NCBI RefSeq assembly: GCF_023101765.2
Contig: NC_064238.1
Coordinates: forward strand, 5,082,001 to 5,146,000
DNA: 64,000 nucleotides
Source: Spodoptera frugiperda
Taxonomy: Eukaryota; Arthropoda; Insecta; Lepidoptera; Noctuidae
Direction: 5' to 3'
Shown here: positions 60,579-64,000 of the stretch, in pieces
How positions within the stretch are numbered: the stretch's first letter is position 1
Layout of the letters: every line of letters begins with the position of its first letter
Translations under genes and position numbers: made by a program
Notes under the pieces: model-generated
Databases searched by the model: none
What the model saw: only the letters and a program-made list of their open reading frames with translations
What the model was told of the DNA's origin: nothing

Positions 60579-60730
60579 CTTCGGGCGCTAATGAACACTA
60601 CACTCGATCCTTCTGTTCGTCTATGTCACTTGGTCTTTTAAAATTCACAGATCAGCATCGTATCACACTGCACGTTAAGTTTCCTCGCGTTGTTGATGTT
60701 TATTTTGTGCGTAGAAGTTAGCGGCACATG

Positions 60731-60910
60731 TGGTACCGTTGGCCGCTGCGAAAGGACTGAGAGCTAGTGTGCGGTGCCCGCGACACCGTTGCCCGAACAG
60801 GTCCGCCCCCGCCCGCGCCGGCGCCGCCCGCCTGGCCCCATGCGTCCGCGCACCGAACCACACCGGCACCTCCGCACAACCACCGCTCTTGCACACAGCC
60901 ACACGCACCA
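60731..60910 (-). promoter_or_regulatory. GC-rich probable promoter of ovo
   Basis: About 180 bp, strongly G+C and CpG rich, unlike the AT-rich surroundings, 150-330 bp upstream of the ovo ATG. A minus-strand TCAGT (60760-60756) could be an initiator. No TATA box seen. Confidence 0.5.
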
Positions 60911-61005
60911 GTAAAAGTGCTATTTTGTGTATGACGGTTGTTGCTTGTTCTATCTCACATTGTCCTAGCACAATGGTATTTTTTCACTTACTGATTTTAG
61001 TTTAA

Positions 61006-63890
61006 TAAGTTAAACTAACAGATTAAATAAATGGAAATTTTGTTTAGGTTTTTTTATTTTTTATGTAGGGACCAATACAAACAAAATACTTAAGACATCT
61101 AAGCACAATGACTTCTTCATGAAATATTCAAAAACATTCATTCATAACTCATTCTTTAGCGTTTTTAAGAATACAGATATTTGCATTAAAATTTGTGTCA
61201 CTTGATTCACCGAAGAAATTCTTTAACATTCCAGGTTCATTTCCTATTGAGTTTAAATTATCAGCGTCTGACATTTACCATAGTCAATGAAATATAGTTG
61301 GAAATATAAATCCCAGATAGCATATTTATTATAATGCTTCATAAAGATGTAGTAATAACATTTCATTTCAGGTAAAGACCTCACAGCGTCTGGTGTCGGC
61401 AGCCTTTCAATTAACAAGGGATTTGCAAAACAATGGAACCCGAACGGGCAAAGAGCAATCAATATAAAGACGGAGACTTATGAAATAGTTATGACACAAT
61501 GATAATAAAGTTTACAACTTCAGTTGTTTAAACGGTCTCTGGGAAAAATTGTATTGTTGTGCTTGTGGCAATGGAAGGGTCGGCGCTTTTGGGATTCATA
61601 TCACATGTCCGTGACGCCATCCTCGAGCCAGATATTTTATTGCATCGCTGTTAACAGTTACACTAATACACAATATTCTAGTTTTTCGGTTGCCGCTTCC
61701 AGATTACTCATGCCGCTTTTATGTTTCGGAACACCTCAGTACAATTCATGCACTTCCTTTTACATTTATGTTTCCGGCACTTTTCATACTAACGGATGTG
61801 TTGGCTTATTCCGACCGTATGATTTTAACGAGTTCATTTATTATGATGTTTGCAACAAATAAGGATTAACAAATAATTTCAAGGAAAGATCTCAATCCGC
61901 AGACAAGAATCCAGGGGTTCGGTGCCAAAAAGATTACGATACACTTGCGGTAATCCCGAGAAAACGGGTTTTAAGTTTTTGTTAGACAAGTCTTAAGTAC
62001 AATACAAAGAAAGTGATTAGCTATTCATTTCAGACTTGGGGTAATGGTGGAGATTATACGGCTAGACGAATTTACTTTTCTGTTAAGGCAGATAAAGCTT
62101 TGCTATTTTTTTCTATTGTTTAAACGACTTCACTTATTTTAACAGTATTATTTATATTTTTGCAATGCTTTAACAGTACTCGGTCTTAAGTTTTAGAAAT
62201 CAGATAATTTTGTTTTTCTGAAACAGAAACAGTTAAGCTACGTGGGAATTACATTGTAATAAAAAATTATTGAAAATCAAAATAATAAATATGCTTATGT
62301 CTATTTTTACTGTTATCCCTTTTTACCCGACAAGATTTTGTGGAACGCGTTTACTTTTTTCTAACTCTTTGAAGTTGGATTACAGTTTGTAATAAACAAT
62401 CAAAGAATGTCTATTTAGGTACTATACCTTAAAACAAAGATCATTAGTAATCCAATCAACACTATTTTCATGGTTAAAAAGGCTTCGTTTTAGTGATCAT
62501 AAATCATTTTTTATTAAAAATGGACCTAACGACTCCATAAAGTGGCAAGGCGTTGTTTACACAAATAAAATAAAACTGTAATATGCTACCGAATTGGTCT
62601 CGTCGGGTTTTTTAGTAAAAAATGGTAGCGATTTTGCGTTTGCGCCGACTTGACTGCGTAAGTTTTTTGTCGGTCCTTCTGTACTATACAAGTGAACATT
62701 AAACTGTAGTATTTATTTTTAGAATCTTGTTCATTCAAAATCTTTAAATTAAGGATTAACTGAATATATAAAAGTTAAATTATTCTTCTCTGAAGGTTAT
62801 ACAGAACAGCTATATAATAATACAAAATCCAAATTCTAAGAACGGGCTAACATTTTAACCCTTCAATATTTACACTTAAGTTCTCTTTATGAAAAAGGTA
62901 ACCCAAAAAATAATTATCAATGAAGCTATTAGAACATTAATTAGCTAATTATGGAGAACATAGAGTCTGAGAAATCCTCCATCTAATCTGGTTATCAGAT
63001 TATGTTACAAAAATGGACACTTATTTCTAAAAACATATCTGAATAAGTAGAAAAAGAAGGGATTACGAATATGAACGCATCATCGTTGGTTAAGTGGTTC
63101 GGTCCGAAGTAGGGCAACTCGGGTTGTTCAATAATCGTGTTGGACCCAACAGCCATTGCACGTGTTTGGGAGTCGTGCGCTGCACTATGGAAAATGGTAG
63201 AACAAGCGCATATCAAAAATGCTTTTTACGAATATCATAGTTTGGCTAATATGGCTATTTTATTAGGTTTTCTAATAGTCAAATTATAATATTCATTAAG
63301 ATTTTTTCACTTAATACGCGAAATTTTTTTTTTTCATAGATAGAAATACATAGAAGACAGAAGTGCCAAACTCTAGTCTTTGCGTATCCATGTTTCAATA
63401 CCATATTGTGAAAAAAATACTTGGTACAGATATGCAGTATTATACATTTTTAGAAAGGTTATTTTATGCTTTTTGCGATAAAGCTTAATGATTTTAAAAG
63501 TAAAGAAAAATATTTCAGTAATTACTTAAAAAGTGACAGACCTTATTTTTCACTTATTTTTTTTTTTCGTTTAAGGTTTTCAGTGTTACCCACGTTTGCC
63601 CAAGCGCTACTTTTTGTGTTGACTAGTAGTCTAACTATTCATAAATAGAATACAAAAAAATCAGCTGCGGATATTTGCGGTTTTAGAAGATATGAGAAAA
63701 ATACTGATAAAAGTCAGAACCCGAAAATTGGTATCTTTTGCGGTTTACCACTTCACATGAACAATATGGAACTTTTTGGATATTTTCTTCATTATTTCAT
63801 GATAACAAAGGGACCTTATCAAATTTGCACTCGGTTTGTGTGTGAAATTACAAGATAATAATGATGTAGGTACCAATTCGATATTGTAAA
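61006..63890. other. Intergenic region upstream of ovo
   Basis: AT-rich 2.9 kb. Open frames at 61524-61862 (+) and 62995-63216 (-) have no recognisable domain. No repeat identified with confidence. Confidence 0.45.
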
Positions 63891-63895
63891 ATCAG

Positions 63896-63903
63896 TATAT
63901 AAA
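63896..63903 (+). promoter_or_regulatory. TATA box of the gene at the right edge
   Basis: TATATAAA, 36 bp before the ATG at 63932, leaving a very short 5' UTR with a start near 63925. Typical of tissue-specific insect genes. Confidence 0.65.
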
Positions 63904-63931
63904 GAGAAGCAAAAACTATTCAAGTGTTAAA

Positions 63932-64000
63932 ATGTCTTCCTTCAGCTGTACCAAACGAGACTTCATAATCCCTTATATCGAGGGCGACAAGACCATCGAA
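63932..64000 (+). CDS. Unidentified gene, first 23 codons only
   Basis: ATG at 63932 opens MSSFSCTKRDFIIPYIEGDK and runs off the window. No signal peptide: charged residues at positions 8-10 and little hydrophobic core, so probably intracellular. Support comes from the TATA box at the right spacing. Family not recognised. Confidence 0.55.
   Translation, partial: MSSFSCTKRDFIIPYIEGDKTIE

Noticed and set aside
60675..61005. Arg/Ala/Pro-rich ORFs on both strands upstream of ovo
   Set aside because: Explained by the GC-rich promoter segment, which lacks stops by base composition.
62995..63216. 73-codon minus-strand ORF, suspected transposase fragment
   Set aside because: No catalytic motif or family signature could be recognised.

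Overview
The window is nuclear DNA from an insect, most probably a moth or butterfly. Genes are split by short AT-rich introns with GT/AG borders. The gene content is animal: a WHEP-type cytosolic HisRS, ESCRT-II VPS36, an Exd1-type piRNA factor, a gustatory receptor and ovo/shavenbaby. Introns and spacers carry repeat families I recognise as typical of Lepidoptera, including LINE tails ending in GATGATGATG, a tRNA-headed SINE, and elements ending in '..TCTGACTCGCACTTGGCCGG'. Exon borders were worked out by hand from splice sites and reading phase; no transcript data were available.

Layout. 0.2-5.2 kb (-): HARS, histidyl-tRNA synthetase, 3' end cut off by the window, with separate cytosolic and mitochondrial first exons and an unexpected eEF1B/GST-C-like exon. 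5.9-7.7 kb (+): VPS36, divergent from HARS. 8.6-9.8 kb (-): EXD1-like piRNA factor, only 38 bp downstream of VMA21 (9.8-10.2 kb, -). 11.2-12.6 kb (+): unknown secreted Cys-rich protein. 14.2-20.4 kb (-): cytosolic carboxypeptidase of the tubulin-deglutamylase family. 20.4-25.1 kb: gene-poor. 25.1-31.0 kb (+): NADSYN1, from which one catalytic exon appears to be absent. 33.4-35.4 kb (-): small secreted Pro/Gly/Ala-repeat protein. 38.2-40.3 kb (-): gustatory receptor. 42.6-60.6 kb (-): ovo/shavenbaby with a 15-kb first intron. 63.9 kb (+): first 23 codons of an unidentified gene behind a TATA box.

Most of these are unrelated housekeeping genes; the gustatory receptor and ovo have specialised roles. 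The only close functional-looking arrangements are the HARS/VPS36 shared upstream region and the VMA21-EXD1 pair, whose spacing suggests one transcript. The ovo intron holds a nested stack of mobile elements inside a 3.6-kb unit with inverted ends and a degenerate repeat of about 42 bp.

Observations most worth a second look: (1) the eEF1B-like cassette exon splitting the WHEP domain of HARS; (2) the VMA21-EXD1 spacing; (3) the 42-bp periodic array and inverted ends in the ovo intron; (4) the missing NADSYN1 exon beside a fold-back palindrome; (5) a possible MITE-derived 18-nt exon in the carboxypeptidase gene.
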